From Hymenopellis radicata (taxonomy: Eukaryota; Basidiomycota; Agaricomycetes; Agaricales; Physalacriaceae), in contig JADNRX010000274.1 of assembly GCA_015501595.1 (NCBI GenBank), positions 1 through 64,000 of the forward strand: a DNA stretch of 64,000 nt, read 5' to 3'. The number at the start of each line of letters is the position of its first letter. The stretch's first letter is position 1. Positions 44,940-57,614 of this stretch are shown in pieces. Below the pieces are notes generated by a model, which was not told where the DNA came from, searched no databases, and worked only from the letters and a program-made list of their open reading frames with translations. The position numbers and the translations under genes are program-made.

Positions 44940-46371
44940 TCATAGGAACTGGGCCAGAAGCGCGGCAACCAAGAGTCCGGCAGTCAAGAAGCCATTCACC
45001 TTGACCGCCTCACCGTACACACCAGCCGCTCCATTAATCAACGTGGACGCGTTAGTAAACGTGATCGAGGGCGTATCCGTCGAGCTGTTCGTGCCATACA
45101 CATACGACGTGATATTCTCGCCCGGCGTCTGCGGATCGCCGCACTTGATCTGCACGCTCTTCACCAGTGCGTAAAAGTGGCCTGCGGATGTATAGTCGGG
45201 GTCGCTCCAGTCGATCATGCCGCCCGCCCACTGCACGGTGCCGGGGCGCTCGAGTTGATGCCGGCGGGCCAGAGCTGAGCTGAATGCGCGAGGGCGTGCT
45301 GGGTACTGGGTCACGCCGTCCTGCACGGTGTCGGACTGTTGGATGGTGCGCACGACGTTGCCGTCGATGGAGAAGGTGAGGGCCTCCGGCTGCCAGTCGA
45401 TGGTGTAGTCGTGGTAGTTGCTGTAGGTATCTGAGAGATCTTTTACCGTCGTGCCGTGGGTATCGAGTGCTAGAGAAGCGATGAGATGGGTTTGACGTTG
45501 GTAATAAACGACTTACGGACGACAGCCTGCCAGAAGTAGTTGGTTTGCGCCTCGGTCGTTGCTGTTCCGGGGAACTCCCAGTCAATCTCGTCTTTGATGT
45601 CGCTCATGGTAATGAAAGCGGTAACGACACCGCTCCAGCGACCCGTTTTGACTGAACAAGGGGTGAGTTCGACTTCAGTATCTAGCACTCCACGACGTAC
45701 GACTGGCAGTGATTGTGCCATAATGCAGGTATTTGGTGGATGACAAACGCGTCCCGCCGTTGTCCTCAGTGAGAACAAGAGCTAATTCGCCGCCGGAAGA
45801 GTTGGTGTTGAAGATGGAGCCCTTGTCAACAACCCAGTCTATTTCGCGATTAGATTTAGAAATGGACAAGTCGAGGCGGCTAACCATAAGCTGAGGAATT
45901 GCCGTCGTAGTAGGTGGAATTGCTCAAGATGCGCGAGTTGTCCGCAAATGTGTGCTAGGCGGGTCAGATGGCTGTAAATTTAGGAAAATTCAGTACACAC
46001 CGTAGCATCCTCGCAGAGCGGGGCCGACCTACACGAGGTGAGCGAATAGGAATGAAGAGGGTTGCATCCGCCTAAGCAGAACTAAACAGTCCAATACAGT
46101 GAGCGCCCGCAGTCGCTGGAATTGGCAGCACTCACGTTATCGTTTCCACAATAACCAAATTCACCTGTAGATCATGATATCATCAGTTTTCTTCAACAAA
46201 AAGAGCTCTTACTGCAGCAGGGAGCAGATGCGGGGCATGCAGACGTGGCGTTGCTACGGACAGGTTGAGCAACGTTGCCGGCGGGAGAAGGAGGCACGGA
46301 CCATGTTACACCTTGAGCCTTGACAGAAGCGAGTACGGTCGATAGCACCGCGACCACCAGGCGGGATGCAT
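44940..46371 (-). pseudogene. GH16 Crh-type enzyme, copy 2 (frameshifted)
   Basis: Same gene as copy 1, in unit 2. One base is missing in the fourth codon (near 46361: CCAGGCGGG instead of CCAGGGCGGG), which destroys the signal-peptide frame. In the region 45243-45304 three single-base deletions, each in a G run, shift the frame and then restore it. Together they replace about 24 residues (YPSTPSRIQ... becomes YPARPRAF...). The catalytic DEIDWEFPG and the rest are unchanged. It is either a decaying copy or a victim of homopolymer consensus errors; the pattern favours the latter. Confidence 0.7.
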
Positions 46372-46379
46372 TGTTGCTG

Positions 46380-49300
46380 AACGAGTGGAGAGTTTAACGA
46401 GAGGAAGAACACGAGGATGTCTGCACGCACCTGAGCCTGGGGTGGGCGTACTCCCGTTCAACGATCGCGCCTTGGGTCTTTCCCGTCATCTTCGCGTCGG
46501 GGTGGGTGATCGTCTTCGAGTGGTCGTCTTCCTGGGTGTCTCTTCGTGGGAGACGTCGTGGGTGGTCGTCTTCGAGTGGTCGTCTTCCTGGGAGACGTCT
46601 TCCGTGAGTCCTTCGTGAAGGTGCTGATGATGATGATAAGGCCATCTGTGGCTGTGCAGCGTGCTGCCTCTTTTGATGGGTTGGTCAACGTTTCAACATC
46701 GCATCGGGACAAGGTCTTCAAGAAATAGAATCTTATTGTATATCTACGTACAGCAAACTAAACTGTTGTTAACTCGACTATCCACTTGATTACTAAGCCG
46801 CCCCGCTGTGGGAACTCTCTCTCGCCTGCCTGGAACCGTCAGTGGTCGGATTGACAATAGTTTCCCCTGCCGTACCCGGCACGTACTTTTGAAAAAAAAA
46901 ATACCAAGTCCCACTGACTAGCAGTGGGACTTGGTGCGAGTTGGCTAGAAATGTGAGCTGCAATTCAAGACTCACAAGTCCAAGTTTGACTCGCGACGCC
47001 CGCACTTTACGAGTCCGCCAGATACTCCAAGTTCGACTCCCGACGATGCCACTGACAGGGAAACTTACCCTAGAGATCAACCCGCACTTCAAGCAGAGAC
47101 GACGGCGGTGCGACGTCCCGAGCTGTAGACCGACGGTAAGGGAGACTCCCAAGTTCGACTCCCGTCGATGCCACTTTTGAGCGAGTCGTCGTGGAACTCA
47201 CTTGGATCGACTCGTCGGAAGTGACAAGCACTGTAAACAAGTGAGACTCGTAACAGAAGACAGAAACTTGCCTTGATTCTCCCAGCAACACGAGCCGATA
47301 TCGTCTATAAGCCTAGGATTAGAACCAATGACCTCGTTGATGTCCCACACAACTGTCGCGCCATTCTCGTTGATTCCTAGTGGCGCGGGACTCGGGGAAT
47401 CGGCGAAGATTGTTGAGTAATCGCGTGGAAATCGAGCGAGGAAAGCCTCCTTGGACCTCTTCGAAGATACACGTCAGTAAACCAACAAGAAACTGATGAG
47501 ATACATTCCCGAAGATGCAGCAACTCGCTGCAGATTGACCGAGTCGTATGCCTCAACGTTAGTTAGGCACAAGTCCAAGAATTCGTGTCCCTCCCGTAGG
47601 CCCGAGTAACCCCCTTGAACGAAAGGTAAGAATTAAACACACACAAAACATTGGAACACTCACTCGGAACTCCGGCTCCATAGACATCGACAGCAGCAAG
47701 ACAAGCGACAGGCAGACGTCGCCTCAAGAACTGCTGCCCAATGATTTGGAGGCGAACTAGGCGCGACACGTCAGTAAATGGCTTGAGGATCAATAGAAGG
47801 AAAGACGTACTTGACGGGACACCACGACCTGCCCAAAGCGGTCATCACCTCCTCGCCCCGAAAAGTGTTGAAGAAACATCACGCGGGATGGTCGAGCTCC
47901 AGGACAAAGAGGATGTGGAGGTAAGGTCGAGGTTGAGGCGGACTAGTAGCGCGTAACTGGCAGCGAGACGACATGGTGGGAAGAAACAAAACGCAAGTAC
48001 GGAGGAGAAGAGGTTTATATACCTCGTCGGCTAATTTTCCTCCGCTTGTTGATCGGGCTCCAAGGTAATTGGAGTCACGTACCGCATCATCCCAAACAAA
48101 TTTCACGGAATAATTTTCCCGGCAGTGGATTAGCGTCCTTCAGTACTCTGCGCTTAAGTATACAGTTTGAGAGAGCGGGTTTCCCGCTCTTGATAGATAT
48201 ATTTACATTGTCGTATGTCACCCCAGAAGACAGACGACGAAGACGAGACCCGTGGCGCGTAATATTTCGAAATTGGCAGGGGTGATGGCGCGCCACATCA
48301 CGGACCTCGCCGATTCCGGGCGCGTTGAGTGTTTCGACAGCAGCAAAAGAGAGAATCGCAGTTGTTCATCCTTCAGCGTTGTCTGCAACGTTAAAAAGTT
48401 GACTAAAAACTGCGTTGGATTTCACAGAAGGAAGTACAACAATTCGGTCAGTGTATCCGACAAACGGGGCTTGGAAACGTGTGAATTCGTTGATGATCGA
48501 AATGTGGAAAAATAATCTTACCAGCCGTAGCCGAGAACACGAGCTTCAGAATCTCGTCCGTCTTCCTACCCTCCGCCTTTCTCCTCCCCAGCCTTCAACG
48601 CCGCTCGCTAGCAAGATTTGTATCTACTCGCCACCAGTTTCAAGTCTGAAAATCACTCATCAGACACGAAGGAAACAGGTAAGCTCAACTTTATCATCTC
48701 GAGACGGTTTGCGAGCTCAAGCGCGTCCATTCTCTAGTCGTCAAGAATGACTCACAGAAGGACGATATTCAGATTCAGAGGAGCAGCGAATCGGGACCTC
48801 GCAGGTTTGGTCCTCCAGAGAAAGGCAGAGGTGCGTCACAGTCCACTCTGTGGACCAGAAGCTCAAATTCCATGTTCTTCAGCGTCAAGGTGAAATTAAA
48901 CGCGTTCCGGGTGAGTCGTCCGCAGATTTCATGTCCAATAATCCCATAGAGTTGACCATTCCAAGTTTCAGAGACGCGAAGGCGACAGAGACCTCGAGGG
49001 TAGAAGCGACGTGGTGGTTCAATGTCAACCAGGACATCGATCACAGCGACGCCAAATGAGGAAGTTGAACTTCTTGACATTGACCACCACCTTCGCGAAC
49101 TCAGATCTACGCGTCGCCGTCTGCCCGACCGCGAAATGGACGCTTTCTGCGACGTTTGGAGCCCCAGGGCGTGTATATCGGAATTCTTGATGACTCTGGC
49201 GGCATGCACGCCCTCGCCGGGCAGGCTTCTGGATTTGCGACTAAGGTGCGTTGTTTTTGGCCTGCATTAGCCTTCAGGTCTGACTATCTTGAGTATGAAA

Positions 49301-52300
49301 ATAGGCTTATTGCTCCAGTTTCAGTGAGTTACTATTCCTCTTCAAGCGTTCTTGAAAGTTAATTCGAATCATCCGGAAGGGGGTCGAGAACGTGAACGTC
49401 ACTGGATTCGCCGCCGCCTCAAACCGTCACCTACAGACGTTAAATTGGCCTGGAGTTCGAGATCTTGATCTATCTCCCCCCGTCTGCTGTCCTCGCCGAA
49501 CAGGCTTATGAGTTCGGCAAAAAGTGCGTGTGTTCCTTCTCTGATTCTCATCAGATTTAATTCGATTTGCGTCTCGACCACTTTCAGGGCCTCGGCTACT
49601 GCATCACGCTCACATTTTATGGATTCCAGAAATGAGGAGGCGGCGAAGCCGCCTCCGAGACGCCGCCACACTTTCGAACCGCCGCCTTGAAGAATTCTGC
49701 CTTCTGAACTCGAATTAGTTACCATCTACAGCGTGATGTGGCCTCGCCGGCCGGGCTTTTTTCTTGGGGACAAGGTGAGAATTATCCGCTCATTTTCGAG
49801 AGCATTTCTGATAAGATTTCAACAGGTTCAACGAAACTTCCCATCAAATTCTGTGGTTCAGATTCGATCACGTTTGACCTTACTATGCTTCCGTAGTCAG
49901 GCCGGCCGCTAGGATCTGTTCTTTCTGAGAACAACGGTGTGTTTTGCCGTTCGCTTACTACTCGATATTCAAAACTTTGACATTAGACCTGCGCAGGGTA
50001 CGTGTTACCCGCTCGTTCAACATTACTTTTATTGTGTCGTAGTAGGTCTGCTTTCGCGGCGGCGCAGCCGCCGCTACGTTACTCCGACACGCACAGGACG
50101 GATTTCCACAGCACCACTTTTGGGACGCGGAGCTTGCACCAATTTCGGTGAATCGCGCGCTTTGATGGCAAGATCTGGATCTCCTTGACTTCGGAGTTAA
50201 TAACGCATTTGGGCATGCCTCTCCGCCTAGCCTTGACTGCATCGGCTAACGACCCGCTTCAAATTCAGGACGACGGCAGCAGCGACCAGCGGCTATTCGC
50301 CGCTGCTGCTTGGGCAACGACACCAACGGATAAATGCGCCACGCTTGACTTCGACTTGAATGCGACCGAACATGGCGGACACGCGGGCCCGTGCGATACT
50401 GGCGCTGATTACTGGTACTCTTGACGCCCTTTCTCCTCCTCAGTCACACCCGGGAAGCTCAGGATTGGACGTCGATTTGCGATCAACACGGTTCGTGTAT
50501 CCAAATTGATTTAATCGTTTTCCCGCGTTGACTCATTTGTAGATGATAGCGACGGCGACTGCGTCGCCATTTTGCTTGCCTGCCATTGGTTAATTCGATC
50601 TATATTCTGTGTGGAGAAGTTGATGGGCGTAATAGGACGCGTTTGCCGCTGTAGAATTCGGATTCTCGTAGATATCTTCTTCTATATCACACTCACGAGT
50701 CCAAATATATCGATTTACTCCAAATTTCCACTGCGTGAAAGTATCCGAAAGTGAACAAAGTTGTCAGCTCAGTACTTAGTCCCCACAAAGTGATGCTTGA
50801 ACTTGTCCACAAAGTCTCTACCTCGAAATATTGGCTTGTTTGAGAGGGTAGATATCCTTATAATAGTATAGAAAGAGTGGTAGACTCACCTACTAAAAGA
50901 TGGAGGTCCACCAAAATTGGGAAAATCGACATCTTTGCCGATAGACCACATGTCAACGTTAACGAGAAGTCAATAGTACCAAACCCCAAATGAAAACTTC
51001 TCAAAGACTTCCTTCCAGGGAGACCCAGAAGCCTTCGCGACCGATTATTGGAACCCTGAACGTGATGTCCGCGGTGTCGCAAGGAAGATATTGCGCGTTC
51101 AACACGGCATATTCACTCCGCACGTCCAGCGGGTATAGCGACCTGAGACAACGTCCTAGAGCTCCTACGCTCTCGGAATTGACGTGTAAATGTTGTCTTT
51201 GAAGTGGTAGATCAGGATCAGTAGCGCCAAGTCATCGGTGGAACTTGACCGCGAACCACGACCATTCCGATCTTGAGGCGCTTACACCAACTCGTCTACA
51301 CACTCTCCCGCTCTCTGGAAACTCTCAGCAACTTAATATTACTTGGACGTTACTCTTTGGCTTATGTGATGCGAATCCCGACAGTGCTTGAGCTCTTGGA
51401 CGCGTTGCTTCGCCTACTTTTCGCGTCAACGCCTCAGCGAGGCGGTTAGGACCCTGACTATCGATAGCATGAGGATTTCCGGGACCCTGTGACGTGTCTG
51501 GAGGCCTTACAATCTTATCTTGACTCTCGCGGGTGCGGGGAAAATGACGTGCACCGTCGTGCTCCTCCTCCATCCCGCCGACACTTTGGCGAAAACGCGC
51601 TTCCCGGCCTAACTCCGCTATTGGATTGTTGTGTCATATCAATAGACATTTATTTCCAGCATTCTAAAGCGAACTTTTCCGCGAGACGTCAAGGAAATCA
51701 ACAATAAACCCGAATTCAATGTTGCACAAGTAAGTTTCGTACCTTTTCCAGCGCTCAATCGCTTCAGTTTCATCCTAACCATGTGATATTAGGCGAGAAC
51801 GTAAGCGGCGGCCTTTATCCGCGGTAAAAACCGCTCATTTCGCATTGCGAAGCGGTTCGCATCTCCGCCCAGAAATGAGATCTGTAAGTTTTTCTTAGTT
51901 CCCCGTGTTCAAACGGCTCCATCTGACTCATATCAGGTGTTCAGGGTTATACCCTGAAACGATCGCAGAACTTTGAACGATGGACTCTTGGCTGGAATAC
52001 GACGGGAAACCACGAAGAATGCATTTGGCAGCAGGAGGTAAGTTTCTATATTTTAGTTTAACTGGTTTGAATGGGCTCTGACAACTCTTGTAGTATGATT
52101 TTAAGGTCTATCTAGTGGCTATTCACGTCGACGCTACGTGCTCAGGGAGGCGAATTCGCGTAGGAAGTTGGAAACGGCCGCGCGTGGCGGCACAATATTC
52201 CTTACAACTTCCGAAGGTTCTCGCCCCAACGGGCGCTCTCGCATCACGGCGTTTGTTTATCCGAACACTTTTACGTTTGACTCGGGACTTGGAAACGGAA

Positions 52301-53746
52301 TAAAAGGCGACGAGGATTCGTCGAGTCCATCATCACCCACCTTTCCTTTCTTCCTTCTCTTCTCTCTTCTCTTCTCCTCTCCTTCACCTGATTCATGCCT
52401 ACCTCGTGTCGAATACCTTTCCCACTACTCTACATGAACTCTCGACGTCGTGGCCGACGCAACCGCCATCGAACTTCCGACGCGTTCATAAGCGTGACCT
52501 TGTTTGTGGTGACATGTGCCTTTCCTTCCGACTACCATCATCGTACCCTTACTCACTTTGCTCTTGCCTCTAGCCACCGTCGAGGCTGACCTCTATGGCT
52601 GCTAAACACTCTCGTGCGTCTTCCTTTTCTATTCTGGTCAGTAACGGTATTGATCATTTCTCAGACTTTCGACTTGGAACATGGACCAGGCTCTCTCCGA
52701 CGTTGGCGGCCTTGATGTCGCCCTAGGACGACTTTCTGGAGCCTACGTCGATAGCGCCAGCGCTGCTGAACAGGATCCTCGAGCATTTGGTGCGGTATTG
52801 TCTCCCGACGAACCCAGCATGTACTTACCTGCTGTTAGCGTCCTTTGAAGCCTCTTTTGTCCCTCGGCGGTACGCCGTCTTCCGTCCTTTTGTTTCCTTA
52901 CTGAACTGTGCCCCAGACGCCCTCGAAGACGACTAGCGCCCACGTTTGAACACCTGCGGAGGCCACGGACGTGCACAGTGAGACACTTGCGAGGCCCACG
53001 AACAAGGAATGACTGAGATGGCATTGAAGTCCACAGTACGTGTATCATGCATAACCTTAATACCTTTACTGAGTGTCGTCTTCACGCTTTTAGTTCCCCC
53101 GGACGCCATGGAACCTAGTCTTTAGGACTTGTCGCGCAGTACAACTCGCCGTCCGAGCCGGTAACTGCTACCCAAGACAACAAGGATCCCTTCGGACCTC
53201 TCGTACGGTGCAACGCGTCCCGTCTTCAGCGCGTTTCTGGTACACACCACAAGCCGGCCTAAACCCCCGACTTGAATCGACCTACTTGAGTAAGTCATCT
53301 TTATGCTGGTCTTGAGCCTCTCATTCAATCCTGGATTACCCAGACAATCGTCGCCGATTATCACGTTCTTTGCGAGTAAGTCAACCCTCATTCTGACTTG
53401 CTTGTTCCTGACTGACTTTTCTCTTGATATAGGCCTTCACTGTTGTTCGCACGGAACTTGCTCCTTGCTTGAATGTAAGTCTTCGCCTTTCGTGTCTTCT
53501 CCTTGTTCTTGACTTGATTATCAGTTTACAAGGACTTGGGCTCTCACTTGGCTGCGTGCCGGTGAACGTCGACTTGGCTACGCGCCGGTTGACCGCCTGT
53601 CTTTGCAATGGCGGATGGACATGACGAGTCGAGACGCCGACTGTCAGCGTGGACTAGGAATGCCTTGCTCTGTGCAGGGTGCTTACTCCTCGAGACAACT
53701 CCTTGGCTCTGCGCCATAGATATGAAAGTTGTAGACGGTGTGAAGG
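46380..53746. other. Unit 2 spacer, copy of 35640-43019
   Basis: Nearly identical to the unit 1 spacer except for the patch at 48975-49245 and single-base indels. The open frames are therefore the same shadows. No gene is called. Confidence 0.4.
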
Positions 53747-53763
53747 TTGACTGTGTCACATTC

Positions 53764-53979
53764 TTAAGGTAGGTTTTCGTTGTCGTTGTCTGCCGCGATG
53801 TTGACCGCTCCTTCCAGGTCGATTACGATGCGGCCGACATCTATTTGTTCGACTAGTCTCACTTGGTTCACCAATGACAGCTCGTTCTGGGGAAAAATAT
53901 GGACGACCGCACCTTTCGAAAGCATTGTGACCATGAAGAAGATTTTCAACGACATTTTCGATTTCTCAATGTAATCCAA
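53764..53979 (-). CDS. Detached copy of polymerase X 5' ORF, unit 3
   Basis: Identical to the unit 2 copy. It lies at the same distance upstream of the secreted-protein gene. Confidence 0.4.
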   Translation of the reverse strand: MDYIEKSKMSLKIFFMVTMLSKGAVVHIFPQNELSLVNQVRLVEQIDVGRIVIDLEGAVNIAADNDNENLP

Positions 53980-54114
53980 CTACCCGTACACAACTGAAAC
54001 ACCTTCCATCATCTGTTCATCATGCTCTGACTTTAATCGAGACTATCTGACTTTCTGTGCAGCCTAACAGTGTGCGAGTCAACATACAGAACACCAAGTG
54101 ATGCGCAACATTAC

Positions 54115-54381
54115 CTAGAGCGGGAGGTTGAAGCACTCGTCATGGTAGTTCTGGCGGCCCTCGTTCGGGTCTTCGCAGCAGTTACTGAACGCAGTGAAGG
54201 AAGGGCCGACGTTACAGTCGGTTCCTAACCATTGGCCACCGGTCCTGGTGCAGCAACTCTCGGAAACAGCATTGGCAGTGTTTCCTTCGGGGGAGAGGCA
54301 GCGGCACTGGTAGGCGTGCGCGGTCTGCGCTACGAGCACGAGCACGAGCGCGGTGCGTACGAATGCCGAAAACATAGTCAT
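54115..54381 (-). CDS. Small secreted 8-cysteine protein, copy 3
   Basis: Identical in protein to copy 2, placed 10,727 bp further on in unit 3, with the same signal peptide, cysteines and upstream TATA-like element. Intact. Confidence 0.75.
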   Translation of the reverse strand: MTMFSAFVRTALVLVLVAQTAHAYQCRCLSPEGNTANAVSESCCTRTGGQWLGTDCNVGPSFTAFSNCCEDPNEGRQNYHDECFNLPL

Positions 54382-55666
54382 GGCGTTCAAATTCTTGCTG
54401 TCTAAAAAAGCACGTCTGTGAGCGAGATGTCGCAGAATGAGACACAACTGCTGTACTGACATTTAGGTGATGAGATACAAGTTGTCGGTTGGGACCTGGT
54501 GGGAGGTCATCGCCAGGCGGGCCTTTATATAATTTTTGGGTCCTTGGCCTCCGTTGCGCCCCCCTGAAACCCATGGAGCAGTGCAGCTTTGCTATCGTTC
54601 GATGGTGGCAGGTGCATGTCCTGGACCCGCGTGCAGCCAGGACTTGACGTGTTCCATTCCAACATACATACGCCACCGTGACTAAAAACATGGTCATGAA
54701 GCGGCGCATATGAGGGTATGTTGAGACTTCTCCCGCGCTCTTGTCCTATATGAGGGTATCGAGACTTCTCCCGCGCTCCTCTCCGTACCGGTACTTCCAA
54801 TGCCGGCGCACTTCACTCACCACCGACTCGCATCCATTCCCTCCGACTCCACATTCTCGCTGTACTAGATTTATCATCCCTGCGATTGTTATATATAGTA
54901 TATACCTGCAAGGGAGACGGGAGTACGTTTTGTTTTCTAGTAGGTCATTCGGGTGATAGCGCTCCAGGTGTGCCGAAGTCAAGGTTCGCTAGACTGCATT
55001 ATTTGTCCGTATTCTATTCAACCGGTTTACCGTCGCACTGGAAGCGATTCCTGTGATAGGCATGCATGTGCTTCACCGGGCCTTCGGGCTCCTCCGGATA
55101 GTTCAGGAGGTGGTGGCGCAATTAGTACTTACCAGTCTGAAATAGAATATTAATCCTTTCTAACCAGTAACCTAACTACAACACAAAAGACGGTTTTTTA
55201 AACTAAGTTCTTATCTGACTGATGGGAGCGTGGTAGGCTTGGACGCTTCGTGGCGACAGGCAAAAGAAATAAATCACCTGTGCGATGTTGACACAGAAGT
55301 CTTGTCAAGAAGGTTCCTTTTAGACTAAGCGTGAGAGCGTCGATTCTGAATCCACCGTCGTCTGAATGGCACCACGTGATCGTTCACCTCTTCCTTCCGA
55401 TGACAGTCAGAGGGCGCCGCGTACGTGTGGCGCAATCCGAGGCTAACACTCCGTCAGGTTCCCTTTGCCTGAGTGTCCTGCGTGCCGTCTTATTCAGACT
55501 GAATTCGTGTGTATCTAGTGCCCGCTGTATTTTATCTGGGAAGGGCCACTCTCCCTTCGATGAAATCGATTGAGATTGCGTCTGAGCAACTTTCCCGTGG
55601 CGAGACTTGGCCTGAACCAAAGCACAGATTAATAATTTCAAGATTTCAAAACATGGGTATAAATGG

Positions 55667-57101
55667 TCATAGGAACTGGGCCAGAAGCGCGGCAACCAAG
55701 AGTCCGGCAGTCAAGAAGCCATTCACCTTGACCGCCTCACCGTACACACCAGCCGCTCCATTAATCAACGTGGACGCGTTAGTAAACGTGATCGAGGGCG
55801 TATCCGTCGAGCTGTTCGTGCCATACACATACGACGTGATATTCTCGCCCGGCGTCTGCGGATCGCCGCACTTGATCTGCACGCTCTTCACCAGTGCGTA
55901 AAAGTGGCCTGCGGATGTATAGTCGGGGTCGCTCCAGTCGATCATGCCGCCCGCCCACTGCACGGTGCCGGGGGCGCTCGAGTTGATGCCGGCGGGCCAG
56001 AGGCTGAGCTGAATGCGCGAGGGCGTGCTGGGGTACTGGGTCACGCCGTCCTGCACGGTGTCGGACTGTTGGATGGTGCGCACGACGTTGCCGTCGATGG
56101 AGAAGGTGAGGGCCTCCGGCTGCCAGTCGATGGTGTAGTCGTGGTAGTTGCTGTAGGTATCTGAGAGATCTTTTACCGTCGTGCCGTGGGTATCGAGTGC
56201 TAGAGAAGCGATGAGATGGGTTTGACGTTGGTAATAAACGACTTACGGACGACAGCCTGCCAGAAGTAGTTGGTTTGCGCCTCGGTCGTTGCTGTTCCGG
56301 GGAACTCCCAGTCAATCTCGTCTTTGATGTCGCTCATGGTAATGAAAGCGGTAACGACACCGCTCCAGCGACCCGTTTTGACTGAACAAGGGGTGAGTTC
56401 GACTTCAGTATCTAGCACTCCACGACGTACGACTGGCAGTGATTGTGCCATAATGCAGGTATTTGGTGGATGACAAACGCGTCCCGCCGTTGTCCTCAGT
56501 GAGAACAAGAGCTAATTCGCCGCCGGAAGAGTTGGTGTTGAAGATGGAGCCCTTGTCAACAACCCAGTCTATTTCGCGATTAGATTTAGAAATGGACAAG
56601 TCGAGGCGGCTAACCATAAGCTGAGGAATTGCCGTCGTAGTAGGTGGAATTGCTCAAGATGCGCGAGTTGTCCGCAAATGTGTGCTAGGCGGGTCAGATG
56701 GCTGTAAATTTAGGAAAATTCAGTACACACCGTAGCATCCTCGCAGAGCGGGGCCGACCTACACGAGGTGAGCGAATAGGAATGAAGAGGGTTGCATCCG
56801 CCTAAGCAGAACTAAACAGTCCAATACAGTGAGCGCCCGCAGTCGCTGGAATTGGCAGCACTCACGTTATCGTTTCCACAATAACCAAATTCACCTGTAG
56901 ATCATGATATCATCAGTTTTCTTCAACAAAAAGAGCTCTTACTGCAGCAGGGAGCAGATGCGGGGCATGCAGACGTGGCGTTGCTACGGACAGGTTGAGC
57001 AACGTTGCCGGCGGGAGAAGGAGGCACGGACCATGTTACACCTTGAGCCTTGACAGAAGCGAGTACGGTCGATAGCACCGCGACCACCAGGGCGGATGCA
57101 T
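55667..57101 (-). pseudogene. GH16 Crh-type enzyme, copy 3 (frameshifted start)
   Basis: Same gene in the last, partial unit. The catalytic and C-terminal parts are intact and match copy 2 near the C-terminus. One base is missing at the start (near 57094: GGGCGGATG instead of GGGCGGGATG), at a different G run from copy 2. The signal peptide is therefore out of frame. If the base is restored by resequencing, the copy would be complete. Upstream flank changes to unique sequence within about 40 bases of the start, so its promoter differs from copies 1 and 2. Confidence 0.7.
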
Positions 57102-57169
57102 TGTTGCTGAACGAGTGGAGAGTTTAACGAGAGGAAAAACTTGAACGTAGGAAGAACACGAGGATATTA

Positions 57170-57610
57170 GTTGCCGTCGGGCGGTTGGCGAGGCACCAGT
57201 TTAATGAACATTTCAAACTTTACAAATCTGGGAATATTTTCCCAGGGTTTGCACTTGCCAGCTGCCTTGACTAAGAACAATTTGGATACTTCAATTCCCG
57301 CTCGTGGGGATGAAAACTGGTGGCGAACGTCTTATATGAGATGAGCATTAATATGACCCTCAAACCTTCTACTAACCATAGGTACGCCCGTAGGTCGTCG
57401 AAGCGTCTAATTTGCAGAATGAATGCGCATTCGGATATCGATACTTAATATACAGTGTGGTACTGTAGACAACCAAGTGTTTCATCGCAGAAAACCTTGC
57501 TTTCACCACATCCTCAAGACTACTAACCTATCGTCCTGTGACATCTATATTGTACCCATCGCCTGTTCGCCTCGGCCCGTATCTGAAGGAGGTGAGTAGT
57601 AGCTCTAGAT
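57170..57610. other. Unique flank right of the array
   Basis: About 440 bases, AT-rich in the middle (around 57220-57340), with no gene seen. This is the first unique DNA after the array and lies 3' of the membrane-protein gene. Confidence 0.5.
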
Positions 57611-57614
57611 ATAC

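Larger units (their letters stand above)
43020..53746. repeat. Tandem array unit 2 (10.73 kb)
   Basis: Same content and order as unit 1. Its first 2 kb match unit 3 nearly perfectly. The spacing between matching features of units 1-2 is about 10,730-10,740 and of units 2-3 about 10,727-10,730. Confidence 0.9.
53747..57166. repeat. Tandem array unit 3 (partial, right end of array)
   Basis: Contains the polymerase 5' ORF copy, the secreted protein gene and the GH16 gene. Similarity to units 1 and 2 stops just upstream of the GH16 start, at about 57137, with a last shared word GGAAGAACACGAGGAT ending near 57166. Unique sequence follows. Confidence 0.9.
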
